Both the position numbers and the translations under genes were made by a program. Below are positions 7,843 to 15,919 of a stretch of 64,000 nt of DNA, piece by piece. Source of the stretch: Halomonas socia (GTDB taxonomy: Bacteria > Pseudomonadota > Gammaproteobacteria > Pseudomonadales > Halomonadaceae); contig NZ_CP048812.1 of the NCBI RefSeq assembly GCF_010977575.1, forward strand, positions 4,278,001 through 4,342,000, written 5' to 3'. The notes beneath the pieces are model-generated. The model saw only the letters and a program-made list of their open reading frames with translations. It did not search any database and had not been told where the DNA came from. Numbering within the stretch: position 1 is the stretch's first letter; every line of letters starts with the position of its first letter.

Positions 7843-8883
7843 TTACGCTGGGCCGGCGCTGATGCCGGCGGTCTCGAAGGAGGCCATCTCACTGAGCATG
7901 CGGCAGGCCGCCTCCAGCAGCGCAAAGGCCAGCGCCGCGCCGCTGCCCTCGCCGAGGCGCAGCTCGAGGTCGAGCAGCGGGCTGGCCTCCAGGGCCGCCA
8001 GCGCCGCGCCGTGCCCCGTTTCGTGGGAGCGGTGGGCAAAGATCAGATAGCCGCGCAACTCAGGCGCCAACCGACACGCCAGCAGCGCCGCCACTGTCGC
8101 AATAAAGCCATCCACCAGCAGCGGTACCCGCCGCGCTGCGCCCTCCAGGAAGGCCCCGGCCATGGCCGCGATCTCCAGGCCACCGAGGCTTGCCAGCACG
8201 CCGAGGGGGTCGTCGGCATCCGGCGCCCGCGCAGCGATGGCCGCCTCGATCACGGCCCGCTTGCGCGCCAGGCCGGCGTCATCGATGCCGGTGCCGCGCC
8301 CCACCAGTTCGGCGACCGGCCGCCCGGTTAGCACCGCCAGAAGCGCGCTGCTGGCGGTGGTGTTGGCGATCCCCATCTCGCCGACGATCAGGCTGCGGCA
8401 GCCGGCCTCCACGGCGCGCTCGGCGGCGCGCTGCCCCACGCCGATAGCCTGCATGGCCTCGCCGCGGGTCATGGCATCCTCGACGGCGAAGTTGGCGGTG
8501 CCGGCACGAACCTTCTCGTCGACCACGCCCGACACCGCGCCGGCAACTCCGACATCGATCACCTCGAGCCGCGCGCCGATCTGCCGCGCGAAGACGTTGA
8601 TCGCCGCCCCGCCAGCGACGAAGTTGGCGACCATCTGTGCGGTGACCGATTGAGGAAACGCCGAGACATCCTCGGCAGCGATGCCGTGGTCGGCGGCGAA
8701 CACCAGCACCCCGGGCGGACTGACCCGCGGGAAGGGTTCACCGCGGATGCCGGCCAGCTGCACTGCCAGCGGCTCCAGCCGCCCCAGGCTGCCCGGTGGC
8801 TTGGTCAGGGTATCGAGATGTGCCGCCGCCTGCGCGGCGCAGGCGGCATCGAAATCGGGAAGGGAAGAAAAGGCGTCGCTCAC
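7843..8883 (-). CDS. cobT: Nicotinate-nucleotide--dimethylbenzimidazole phosphoribosyltransferase
   Basis: CobT makes alpha-ribazole phosphate from nicotinate mononucleotide and 5,6-dimethylbenzimidazole, the lower ligand of B12. The 346-residue protein shows DTLTKPPGSLGRLE near the start, VFAADHGIAAEDVSAFPQSVT, the MGIANTT motif, GRGTGIDDAGLARK and the C-terminal LRLGEGSGAALAFALLEAA with the catalytic Glu. It is the first gene of the minus-strand cob operon. The 128-bp gap to the divergent radical SAM gene must hold its promoter. I see no cobalamin riboswitch there, so this operon may not be B12-repressed in the way btuB is. Confidence 0.95.
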   Translation of the reverse strand: MSDAFSSLPDFDAACAAQAAAHLDTLTKPPGSLGRLEPLAVQLAGIRGEPFPRVSPPGVLVFAADHGIAAEDVSAFPQSVTAQMVANFVAGGAAINVFARQIGARLEVIDVGVAGAVSGVVDEKVRAGTANFAVEDAMTRGEAMQAIGVGQRAAERAVEAGCRSLIVGEMGIANTTASSALLAVLTGRPVAELVGRGTGIDDAGLARKRAVIEAAIAARAPDADDPLGVLASLGGLEIAAMAGAFLEGAARRVPLLVDGFIATVAALLACRLAPELRGYLIFAHRSHETGHGAALAALEASPLLDLELRLGEGSGAALAFALLEAACRMLSEMASFETAGISAGPA

Positions 8884-8974
8884 GTGCCGCTCCTGGCCGC
8901 AGGTCCTGGGAAGGCGCCAATGGTAGCAGAGTCGCCGGGGCAGTTACCTTGCAGGGTCGGGCCACACCTCTATA

Positions 8975-8990
8975 CTGTATATCCATACAC
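8975..8990 (+). promoter_or_regulatory. LexA-type SOS box before the radical SAM gene
   Basis: CTGTATATCCATACAC fits the gammaproteobacterial LexA pattern CTGT-N8-ACAG except for the last base. It lies 22 bp before the start of the radical SAM gene. It could also affect the divergent cobT promoter. Confidence 0.6.
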
Positions 8991-9011
8991 ACAACATGCG
9001 AGGTGCCATCG

Positions 9012-10094
9012 ATGCCCGCCTCACACTCATCCGCCTATCAGGCCCCGCTCAAGGGCCGTGGCGCCACCTATGATCCTCACAATCGCTTCGCCCCCACCCA
9101 CAGCGATGCGGTGGACGACGGCTGGTGGCAGGACGAGGCGCCGGCAACGCTGGCCACCGAGGTGCGCGAGGAGCACCCCAAGACGGCGCTGTCGTGGAAT
9201 CGCTCGCCGGATCTCGGCTTCGACCGCTCGATCAACCCCTACCGCGGCTGCGAACACGGCTGCGTCTACTGCTACGCGCGGCCCAGCCATGCCTACTGGG
9301 ATCTCTCGCCGGGGCTCGACTTCGAGACCAAGCTGATCGCCAAGAGCGGCCTGGTGGAGCGCCTCGAGGAGGAGCTGTGCAAGCCGGGCTATGTGTGCCG
9401 ACCGATCAACCTCTCCGGCAATACCGACTGCTATCAGCCGATCGAGGCCGAGTGGCAGGCCACTCGCCGGGTACTGGAGCTGCTGCTGGCCTGCCGCCAT
9501 CCGGTCACCCTGGTGACCAAGAGCGCGCTGATCCTGCGCGACAGCGAACTGCTGGCCGAGATGGCCGAACGGCGCCTGGTGCGTGTCTTCGTCAGCCTGA
9601 CCAGCCTGGATGCCAACCTCAAGCGCAGCCTGGAGCCACGCACCGCTTCGCCCCAGGCGCGGCTGCGAGTGATTCGCGAACTGAATACCGTGGGCGTGCC
9701 GGTGGGGGCACTGCTCTCGCCGATGATTCCCGGCCTCAACGACCATGAGTTAGAATCACTGCTGGAGGCCGCCAGCCGCGCCGGTGCGCGCACCGCCGGT
9801 TGGATGCTGCTGCGCCTGCCCCACGAAGTGGCGCCGCTGTTCGAGGCCTGGCTCGAGGCCCACTACCCCGAGCGCGCCGCCAAGGTGATGAGCCTGATTC
9901 GCCAGTGCCGCGGCGGCAAGGACTACGACAGCCGCTTCGGCCATCGCTTCCGCGGCGAGGGCGTCTTCGCCGACCTGCTGGCCCAGCGCTTCCAGCACGC
10001 CAGGCGCCGCCTGGGCATGGCCGAGCGCATGGAAGAGGGGCTGGACTGCAGCGCCTTTCGCCCGCCACATGCCCAGGGTGAGCTGTTCCCTTGA
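9012..10094 (+). CDS. PA0069-family radical SAM protein (SplB-like)
   Basis: This 360-residue protein is a radical SAM enzyme of the family typified by P. aeruginosa PA0069, related to spore photoproduct lyase. The iron-sulfur motif is CEHGCVYC (CX3CX2C, about residues 75-82), after the family motif SINPYRG, and GNTDCYQP and VTLVTKS follow. The start at 9012 is preceded by GAGGTG; longer in-frame extension runs through the SOS box and is unlikely. The substrate is unknown. The upstream LexA-type box suggests induction by DNA damage, which agrees with what I recall of the Pseudomonas LexA regulon. Confidence 0.88.
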   Translation: MPASHSSAYQAPLKGRGATYDPHNRFAPTHSDAVDDGWWQDEAPATLATEVREEHPKTALSWNRSPDLGFDRSINPYRGCEHGCVYCYARPSHAYWDLSPGLDFETKLIAKSGLVERLEEELCKPGYVCRPINLSGNTDCYQPIEAEWQATRRVLELLLACRHPVTLVTKSALILRDSELLAEMAERRLVRVFVSLTSLDANLKRSLEPRTASPQARLRVIRELNTVGVPVGALLSPMIPGLNDHELESLLEAASRAGARTAGWMLLRLPHEVAPLFEAWLEAHYPERAAKVMSLIRQCRGGKDYDSRFGHRFRGEGVFADLLAQRFQHARRRLGMAERMEEGLDCSAFRPPHAQGELFP

Positions 10095-10367
10095 TGGGGC
10101 ACCATCGCCACTCGCTAGGTGGCTCACCATATCCGAGTACCTCGGCATCGGGCTGGGCTACACCTGACAGCGGTGACCCAGCCATCAACACCTGACCGAC
10201 GACGTCACTCTGACCGCTTGGCTACTGCGCGCCCGACACATTAATCTCATTGGGTCCACGAACTTGAACGATGCCGGGGCGAAGAGGAAGATGTCCCTTT
10301 CAAGGCCATTCAATCCAGTCGGTAGCTGTCGGACGAGACGGCACGACGATCACTTAGCGCGCCTGTG

Positions 10368-11009
10368 ATGAAGAAGAAAGATTCCGCCTCTCCCAGAGCT
10401 GAACCCAAGAAGAAGAGGACGCGACTGGCGCCAGAGGTGCGCCGCCAGCAAATCCTTGATGCCGCGCTGGTTGAGTTCAATGCGTTGGGCTTCACCGCCG
10501 CCAGCATCTCCAAGATCGCCCGTAGGGCGGGCATCTCCAAGGCGAACATCTACGTTCATTTCGCCAACAAGGACGATATGTTCGAGACGCTCCTTGAGAA
10601 CCTGATGCGACGCTCCCAGGGCAACTGGAGTCGAATGCAAGACGTGCAGACCGCAGAGGAGTTCGTCGATCGCCTCATCGACTCCGCTTACGATGGCCTG
10701 ACCGACGACACGATCGCCATTGCCCGGCTTCTCATCACCGAAGGCCACCGAGTGCCACACTTGCTCGCCAAATGGAGTACCGCAAACATGCAGGCGCGCA
10801 TCGATCGCCAGGCGCTCGTCGATCGGCTTGTCGCAGAAGGAAAGATACAGCCCAGCCCGTTGACCGAGCATTTCAGCTTAGCGATGGCGCCCGTCGTCTA
10901 TTCAGCCGTTACGCAGATGGTCCTGGACAAGGAGAAGGCGGCAGGAGAAGTGCAGGCCGTAAAAGACGCGCATCGCAAGCTGCTGTCGATGCTTTTACGG
11001 CCCGCCTAG
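10368..11009 (+). CDS. TetR-family transcriptional regulator
   Basis: This regulator of about 213 residues begins with a Lys/Arg-rich tail and has a TetR N-terminal helix-turn-helix (RRQQILDAALVEFNALGFTAASISKIARRAGISKANIYVHF, spread over about residues 22-62). The C-terminal ligand domain is of the AefR-like type with LRIHLLIT-like text replaced here by ARLLITEGHR. GTG 10365 is an alternative start one codon upstream. The 270 bp before it (10095-10364) hold no gene I can support. Two operator-like palindromes downstream at 11057-11115 suggest that it controls the porin-like gene that follows. Confidence 0.88.
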   Translation: MKKKDSASPRAEPKKKRTRLAPEVRRQQILDAALVEFNALGFTAASISKIARRAGISKANIYVHFANKDDMFETLLENLMRRSQGNWSRMQDVQTAEEFVDRLIDSAYDGLTDDTIAIARLLITEGHRVPHLLAKWSTANMQARIDRQALVDRLVAEGKIQPSPLTEHFSLAMAPVVYSAVTQMVLDKEKAAGEVQAVKDAHRKLLSMLLRPA

Positions 11010-11056
11010 ACCGCGAGCCGACTGGTGATTCGCGTCCCGGCAAGAGGGGATGGCTC

Positions 11057-11076
11057 TACTGGCCGATCGTTCAGTA
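11057..11076. promoter_or_regulatory. Operator-like palindrome 1 (TetR candidate)
   Basis: TACTGGCCGATCGTTCAGTA is a 20-bp inverted repeat with two mismatched pairs. It shares the core CGATCGTTCA with the second palindrome, whose centre is 35 bp away. It lies between the tetR stop and the porin gene. Confidence 0.45.
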
Positions 11077-11088
11077 GTAAGATATTAT

Positions 11089-11115
11089 GCCTAATGATCG
11101 ATCGTTCATTTAGGC
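11089..11115. promoter_or_regulatory. Operator-like palindrome 2 (TetR candidate)
   Basis: The core AATGATCGATCGTTCATT (11093-11110) is an inverted repeat with one mismatched pair, and flanking GCCTA / TTAGGC extends the symmetry by a few bases. This size and symmetry are typical for a TetR dimer site, about 105 bp before the MipA/OmpV start. Confidence 0.55.
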
Positions 11116-11214
11116 TTTTCTGGTTCTCATCAATGCAGGTTCGATGGGACTTGGACGCTACCATGTCCGGTCGGGAGGCGATTTCCTGTGTTCTTCCTCG
11201 GATGATGGGACCCC

Positions 11215-12033
11215 ATGACACCACACACCTCTCCGCTCCTGCGCAAGCGTATTCCCACTGCTCTGGCGATCCTTGCCGCCGGCACCTTATCGATGGCCTC
11301 TGCGTCGGCACAAACCACCGATGCCGCACCGGACCAGGGCACGGCCAGTGCCGAAAGCAGCGACTCACAGTGGGCCATCGGTCTGGCCGGTGGCATCAAC
11401 TATCAGGTCTATCGTGATTTCGACGACAGCGTGCGCGGGCTGCCATTGATCACCTATGAGAACCAGTGGATCCACGTGTTCGGACCCGGTATGGATGTGA
11501 AGCTTCCATCACTGGGGCCGGTCTCGTTCCGGCTGCGCGGGCGATACATCGGTGAGGGCTACGAATCGGACGACTCACCGTATCTCGAGGGTATGAGCGA
11601 CCGCGACAGCAGTGTTTGGGTGGGGGGCGTGGCCACTTGGCGTACCGACATCGTCAACTTGTCAGCCGAAGTCCTTGCTGACGTGATGGATAACAGCAAG
11701 GGAACACGCACCAAGCTACAGATCGACCGTCGTTTTGCAACGGGAGCCTTCGGCTTTACGCCGAGGCTGGCCGCCGAATGGGTGGACAGCAAATACGTGG
11801 ATTACTACTACGGGGTGGCACCGGGAGAAGTGCGAACCTGGCGCACCGCCTACGAGGGAGACTCCACGGTCAACGCCGAGGCCGGCCTGCGCATCGACTG
11901 GCGGCCGGCGCCCAAGCACGCCGTGTTTCTCGATATGGGTGCTACACGCATGGGCAGCACGATCACGGATAGCCCTCTGGTCGACGAGGACACCCAATAC
12001 GGCTTCGGCGTCGGTTACTTCTACCGGTTCTAG
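11215..12033 (+). CDS. MipA/OmpV family outer-membrane protein
   Basis: This 272-residue protein has a signal peptide (LAILAAGTLSMASASAQ) and a C-terminal region of alternating hydrophobic residues ending in YGFGVGYFYRF, the terminal Phe expected for a beta barrel. Internal features such as WAIGLAGGINYQVYRDFDDSVRG (start of the mature barrel, about residues 53-75), KLPSLGPVSFRLRGRY and TPRLAAEWVDSKYVDYYYGV match the MipA/OmpV family. These proteins scaffold murein enzymes or act as small porins. It stands alone behind two TetR-like operators, so its expression is probably induced by a small molecule; which one is unknown. Confidence 0.87.
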   Translation: MTPHTSPLLRKRIPTALAILAAGTLSMASASAQTTDAAPDQGTASAESSDSQWAIGLAGGINYQVYRDFDDSVRGLPLITYENQWIHVFGPGMDVKLPSLGPVSFRLRGRYIGEGYESDDSPYLEGMSDRDSSVWVGGVATWRTDIVNLSAEVLADVMDNSKGTRTKLQIDRRFATGAFGFTPRLAAEWVDSKYVDYYYGVAPGEVRTWRTAYEGDSTVNAEAGLRIDWRPAPKHAVFLDMGATRMGSTITDSPLVDEDTQYGFGVGYFYRF

Positions 12034-12085
12034 TCGCGATACTCCTTGGGTAACATAGTGCCGAGCCAGACACGGAAGCCGAGCC

Positions 12086-12385
12086 ATGCCCCCTGCACTG
12101 AGCAAGACCAAATCCAGTTTCTATCGTCGTCTCTATGTCGCCCACCTGATCGAACGGGGTATCGCCAGCGTACCGGCCTTGATCGAGGCCACCGGCATGC
12201 CACGGCGCACTGCGCAAGACACCATTGCCTCGCTGAGCGAGTTGGATATCCTCTGCGAGTTCGAAAGAGACGACGGTGAACGCCACAATATCGGCCGCTA
12301 TCGCATCCGCGACTGGGGTGCCATCGATCCACGCTGGGTGGCCAACCACTCCATGCACCTCAAGCGCGCGCTGGGCTACCCCTGA
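12086..12385 (+). CDS. Small winged-helix DNA-binding protein
   Basis: This 99-residue protein looks like the short winged helix-turn-helix proteins common in gammaproteobacteria (HTH_43 type). The segment VAHLIERGIASVPALIEATGMPRRTAQDTIASLSELDI (about residues 15-52) gives two helices plus the recognition helix, and the polar strand FERDDGERHNIGRYRI forms the wing. It starts 52 bp after the porin gene in the same direction. I know no defined target for the family; a role as a local regulator is inference. Confidence 0.7.
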   Translation: MPPALSKTKSSFYRRLYVAHLIERGIASVPALIEATGMPRRTAQDTIASLSELDILCEFERDDGERHNIGRYRIRDWGAIDPRWVANHSMHLKRALGYP

Positions 12386-12404
12386 TATCTGCTGCTGACA
12401 CCTG

Positions 12405-13430
12405 ATGATGACCGCGATGACGTTCTCTGGCTGGCTTTGGCTGATCATCCTGCTGGTCGTGCTGACCGGCTGCAGCAGCCGCGCCGCCCTGCAGGCGCCC
12501 GGACCAGGCGCCGAGCCACCGCGCCTGGAGGGCAGCCAGGTGACCGCCGAAGACGGCTACCGCCTGCCACTCTGGCACTGGGCCCCGCCAGATGACCCTG
12601 CTGAGGCCATCGTCCTCGCGGTTCACGGCTTCAACGACCACGGCGGCAGCTTCGACGTGCTCGCAGAAGCACTGACCGAGCAGAATATCGCGGTGTACGC
12701 CTTCGATCAGCGCGGCTTTGGCGTCACCCGCCAGCGCCGGCTATGGCCCGGCCACCAGCGGCTGGTCGACGACATCGACCTGCTCGCCCGGCTGCTGCGT
12801 GAGCGCCATCCAGAGACTCCGCTGTACCTGGTCGGCAAAAGCATGGGCGGCGCGCTGGTGCTGCTGACCATGAGCGGCGACGACCCACCGCCGGTGGACG
12901 GCAGCGTGCTGATTGCCCCGGCGGTGTGGGGCCAGGTGGCGATGCCCTGGTACCAGCGCGCGGGGCTGTGGCTGGGCGTGCGGCTGATTCCCGACCTGGC
13001 CTTTTCGGCACGCGCCGCCGAGCGGCTAGGCATCGAGCCCACCGACGACCCGGAGATCATCGCCAAGCTGGCCAAGGATCCCCGCATCCTGCGCCGCGCG
13101 CGGGTCGATACGCTCTACGGCCTGACCCGCACCATGGATCTGGCGCTGGAGGCAGCCGACCGGGTGTCGGGCCCCGCCCTGCTGCTCTACGGTGACAACG
13201 ACCAGGTGATACCCCCCGAGGCGATGTGCGCCCTGCTCGAACGGCTGCCGACCGCCGTCACGGCGGACTGGCGCCTGGCGCTCTACCCGGACGGCTACCA
13301 TATGCTGACCCGCTATACCCAGCGCCAGCGTACCGAGGCCGATATCGCCGCCTGGCTCAAGGCATCCTCGGCACCGCTGCCCTCCGGGGCAGAGGTATCC
13401 CCGCAGCAGGCCCGGCAGTCACTGTGCTGA
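12405..13430 (+). CDS. Alpha/beta-hydrolase lipoprotein, lysophospholipase-like
   Basis: This 341-residue protein is predicted to be a membrane-anchored lipoprotein: a hydrophobic N-terminus ends in the lipobox VLTGC (Cys near residue 23). The rest is an alpha/beta hydrolase of the monoacylglycerol-lipase/PldB type with the oxyanion segment VHGFNDHGGSFD, the nucleophile elbow GKSMGG and a late GDNDQVIPPEAM segment carrying the Asp; the His is in GYHML. It probably hydrolyses lysophospholipids or monoacylglycerols. ATG 12405 is followed at once by a second ATG, so the start is uncertain by a few codons. Confidence 0.82.
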   Translation: MMTAMTFSGWLWLIILLVVLTGCSSRAALQAPGPGAEPPRLEGSQVTAEDGYRLPLWHWAPPDDPAEAIVLAVHGFNDHGGSFDVLAEALTEQNIAVYAFDQRGFGVTRQRRLWPGHQRLVDDIDLLARLLRERHPETPLYLVGKSMGGALVLLTMSGDDPPPVDGSVLIAPAVWGQVAMPWYQRAGLWLGVRLIPDLAFSARAAERLGIEPTDDPEIIAKLAKDPRILRRARVDTLYGLTRTMDLALEAADRVSGPALLLYGDNDQVIPPEAMCALLERLPTAVTADWRLALYPDGYHMLTRYTQRQRTEADIAAWLKASSAPLPSGAEVSPQQARQSLC

Positions 13431-13544
13431 CCACGCCGCTGTGCAGCAGCATTGATCATACAGTACCGATTCAGTACTATTTAGCGACTGACAATGCGTC
13501 GAGCACGCAACCTCGAACGATCCGAGCAGGCGACTCAGCACACC

Positions 13545-14684
13545 ATGACTGCCGACCAACGCGCCACCCGAGGTATTACGCTACTGGCCATCTGGGTCGA
13601 TGGCCTAGTGGGTATCGTCAAGGTCATCGTTGGTGTGATAGTGGGTTCCACGGCGCTGATCGCCGACGGCATTCACTCCTTTTCCGACCTGATTACCGAC
13701 GGTTTCGTGCTGGCCGCTACCCACTACGGCCAGCAGGGGCCGGATCACGATCACCCCTACGGCCACGGCCGCATCGAAACCCTGGCCACGCTGTTCCTGG
13801 GCAGCATGCTGATCTTCGTTGCCGGCGCCATCGCCTGGTCGAGCTTCGAGCGGTTATTGTCGAGTGCGGCGATTCCACCACCCGGCTACTGGGCCATCGG
13901 TGTAGCGCTGCTCGCGTTGCTGGCCAAGGAAGCCCTCTACCAGGCCACCATGCGCGTAGCACGCCGTACCGGCTCGCGACTGCTCGAGGCCAACGCCTGG
14001 CACTCGCGGTCCGACGTGTTCTCCACCGGCGTGGTGATCGTGGCGATGCTCGGCACCCAGTGGGGCTACGGCTGGCTGGACACCCTCGCCGCGGTGATCG
14101 TCGGACTGCTGGTCGGCAAGGTCGGCTGGAACCTGCTGTGGGAAGCCGGCCGCGAACTGGTCGACACCGCCCTGCCGGTCAGCACTCAGGAGGCCATGCG
14201 CGACGTGGCGCTGAGCGTACCCGGCGTCACCGGCATTCACGACCTGCGCACCCGGCTTTCCGCCGGGCGCACCATGCTCGACCTGCACGTGGTGGTGTCG
14301 CCGCGGATCAGTGTCTCCGAAGGTCACGAGATCGGCAATGAGGTCAGCCGGCGGCTGCGCCGATCCTTCCCGGCGCTGACCGACCTCACCTTCCACATCG
14401 ATCCGGAAGACGACGCCGGTGAGGGCGACCCGAGCCGCTTCCCCGGCCTGCCGCTGCGCCCCAACGTGGAAGCAACCCTGGCCGAGCGCTGGCAGCCGCT
14501 CGAGGTATGGCCCGAGATACGCGATATCGAACTGCACTACCTGGAGGGCACCGTCACCGTGGTGGTGTGTCTCGATGAGCAGGCGCCCTTCTCTAGCCCG
14601 GAAGTCATCCAGCAGCTCGATGCACGAGCGCAGGATATCGACTGGTTTGCCCGGGTCGAGGTCAAGCGCCTGGCCAGCGCCTAG
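13545..14684 (+). CDS. Cation diffusion facilitator (FieF-like) metal efflux protein
   Basis: This membrane antiporter exports divalent metals such as Zn, Fe or Cd in exchange for protons. It has six predicted membrane helices, the metal-site motif ADGIHSFSDLITD in helix 2, the HPYGHGRIETLA loop, and NAWHSRSDVFSTG in helix 5, followed by a cytoplasmic domain longer than usual (about 180 residues after the last helix). I chose ATG 13545; the frame is open from ATG 13494, which has no ribosome site. A short palindrome AGTAC-N7-GTACT (13462-13478) lies upstream and may be an operator. The 3' end overlaps the convergent GST gene by 23 bp. Confidence 0.88.
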   Translation: MTADQRATRGITLLAIWVDGLVGIVKVIVGVIVGSTALIADGIHSFSDLITDGFVLAATHYGQQGPDHDHPYGHGRIETLATLFLGSMLIFVAGAIAWSSFERLLSSAAIPPPGYWAIGVALLALLAKEALYQATMRVARRTGSRLLEANAWHSRSDVFSTGVVIVAMLGTQWGYGWLDTLAAVIVGLLVGKVGWNLLWEAGRELVDTALPVSTQEAMRDVALSVPGVTGIHDLRTRLSAGRTMLDLHVVVSPRISVSEGHEIGNEVSRRLRRSFPALTDLTFHIDPEDDAGEGDPSRFPGLPLRPNVEATLAERWQPLEVWPEIRDIELHYLEGTVTVVVCLDEQAPFSSPEVIQQLDARAQDIDWFARVEVKRLASA

Positions 14685-15372
14685 GCTTGTCAGGCTTTCG
14701 ATAGTCGGCCAGCACGCTGCCACACGCCTCCACCTCCTGTTCATGCTGTGGGTCGATCCACGGCTCGGCCAGGGCCTCGGCATACCACTGCTGCATGGAG
14801 GACAGCGCCAGCAGCCGCTCGACATAGGCCGCGGAGGCCTCGCCCAGCGGCAGCCCGAAGCTCTGCACCCGAAAGGCGACCGGGGCAAAGAAGGCGTCCA
14901 CGGCGCTGAATGCGGTGCCAGCCAGGAAGGGCCCACCGAAGCGCGTCAGGCCCTGCTGCCATAGCTCATCCAAACGCGCCAGACTGCCGAGCAGGGCATC
15001 ATCGAGGTGCGCCATGCGTACCCGCACGCCACAGCTCATCGGGCACTGACTGCGCAGCGCCGCGAAGCCAGCATGCATTTCGGCGCTGGCACAGCGCGCC
15101 CAGGCCCGCGCCGCGGTATCGGCCGGCCATACGCCTGGGTGACGCTCGGCAAGATATTCGACGATAGCCAACGACTCCCATACCACATGCTGCCCATCTA
15201 CCAGGCAGGGCACCAGGCCGGTCGGCGAGAAGTCACGAAAACGCGTCCAGCTGGAGTCGGGCTCGAAGGGACTCAACTGCTCTTCGAAGGCAATACCCAG
15301 CTCGCGCATCAGCACCCAGGGGCGCAACGACCAGGAGGAGTAGTGCTTGTTGGCGATATGCAGGCGGTACAT
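14662..15372 (-). CDS. Glutathione S-transferase family protein
   Basis: This protein of about 236 residues has the thioredoxin-like GST N-domain (YSSWSLRPWVLMRELGI, with the Ser-containing active site region, GLVPCLVDG and ESLAIVEYLAERHP) and the all-helical C-domain. The closest general type is the Zeta-like or uncharacterised YfcF-like group. It probably conjugates or reduces electrophiles with glutathione. ATG 15372 is chosen because the preceding residues in the open frame do not fit the family start (MYRLHIANKHYSSWS). It lies just after a small Cys-rich gene in the same direction, and the two may be cotranscribed. Confidence 0.88.
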   Translation of the reverse strand: MYRLHIANKHYSSWSLRPWVLMRELGIAFEEQLSPFEPDSSWTRFRDFSPTGLVPCLVDGQHVVWESLAIVEYLAERHPGVWPADTAARAWARCASAEMHAGFAALRSQCPMSCGVRVRMAHLDDALLGSLARLDELWQQGLTRFGGPFLAGTAFSAVDAFFAPVAFRVQSFGLPLGEASAAYVERLLALSSMQQWYAEALAEPWIDPQHEQEVEACGSVLADYRKPDKPRRWPGA

Positions 15373-15401
15373 GGCAGTCCTTGCGAAGGGTAGAGGGGCC
15401 T

Positions 15402-15731
15402 TCAATATAGCCGCCAGGGCAAGCGTCGGGCCAGCTCATCGCTGGGCGCCGGGCCCGCCGCCGGCAGCAGCGTCTCGGGCAGCAACATCAGCCATTCCTG
15501 CTCGCTGAACAATCGCTGCCGGCAGTGCCGGCAACGGCTGCAGGCGCAGCCATCATCAAGCGTCTCGTTCTCCAACGCCTCGAGCCCGCCGCTGACCTGC
15601 ACCGCCTCGGCATCCAGCACCAGCCAGCCCTGCCCTTGTTCATCGCGGCCCTGCGCCAGTGGCTCCGCGGTGACGATCAGCGTCACCGCACCGCACTCGC
15701 AGTCGCCTTGGTAGTAGGGGCCATTACTCAT
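15402..15731 (-). CDS. Small Cys-rich protein, GFA/DUF6151-like
   Basis: This 109-residue protein has CECGAVTL near the N-terminus and CACSRCRHC in the middle, a spacing of cysteines that suggests a zinc site like that of GFA-type (glutathione-dependent formaldehyde-activating) small proteins. The gene lies 29 bp before the GST gene and points the same way, which fits a thiol-related role but does not prove it. I do not recognise a specific function. Confidence 0.6.
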   Translation of the reverse strand: MSNGPYYQGDCECGAVTLIVTAEPLAQGRDEQGQGWLVLDAEAVQVSGGLEALENETLDDGCACSRCRHCRQRLFSEQEWLMLLPETLLPAAGPAPSDELARRLPWRLY

Positions 15732-15804
15732 CTTGCCTCCTTATTCGATTGCACTGGCAGTGTAGCGCCCTGCCCGGCACAGCGGTCATCTCCGTGTCGC
15801 CCAG

Positions 15805-15833
15805 CGTTCACCGTTCGGTCATCAATCGGTCAT
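15805..15833 (+). promoter_or_regulatory. Pho box before ugpB
   Basis: Direct repeats with an 11-bp period: CGGTCAT at 15816-15822 and CGGTCAT at 15827-15833, with a weaker third unit CGTTCAC at 15805-15811. The PhoB unit consensus is CTGTCAT. A -10-like TAATGT starts exactly 10 bp after the last unit (15844-15849). The ugpB start is 87 bp downstream of the box. Confidence 0.72.
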
Positions 15834-15919
15834 TCGGGATAGCTAATGTGACGGCCAGCGTGGCGCACCGGACGGATGAATACTGCTACCACGCACCGAC
15901 ATCATCCAAGGAGCCTGTC

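Noticed and set aside
10095-10364. Gap between radical SAM and tetR genes as site of a small gene or RNA
   Set aside because: No frame with a ribosome site and no convincing hairpin or promoter could be supported.
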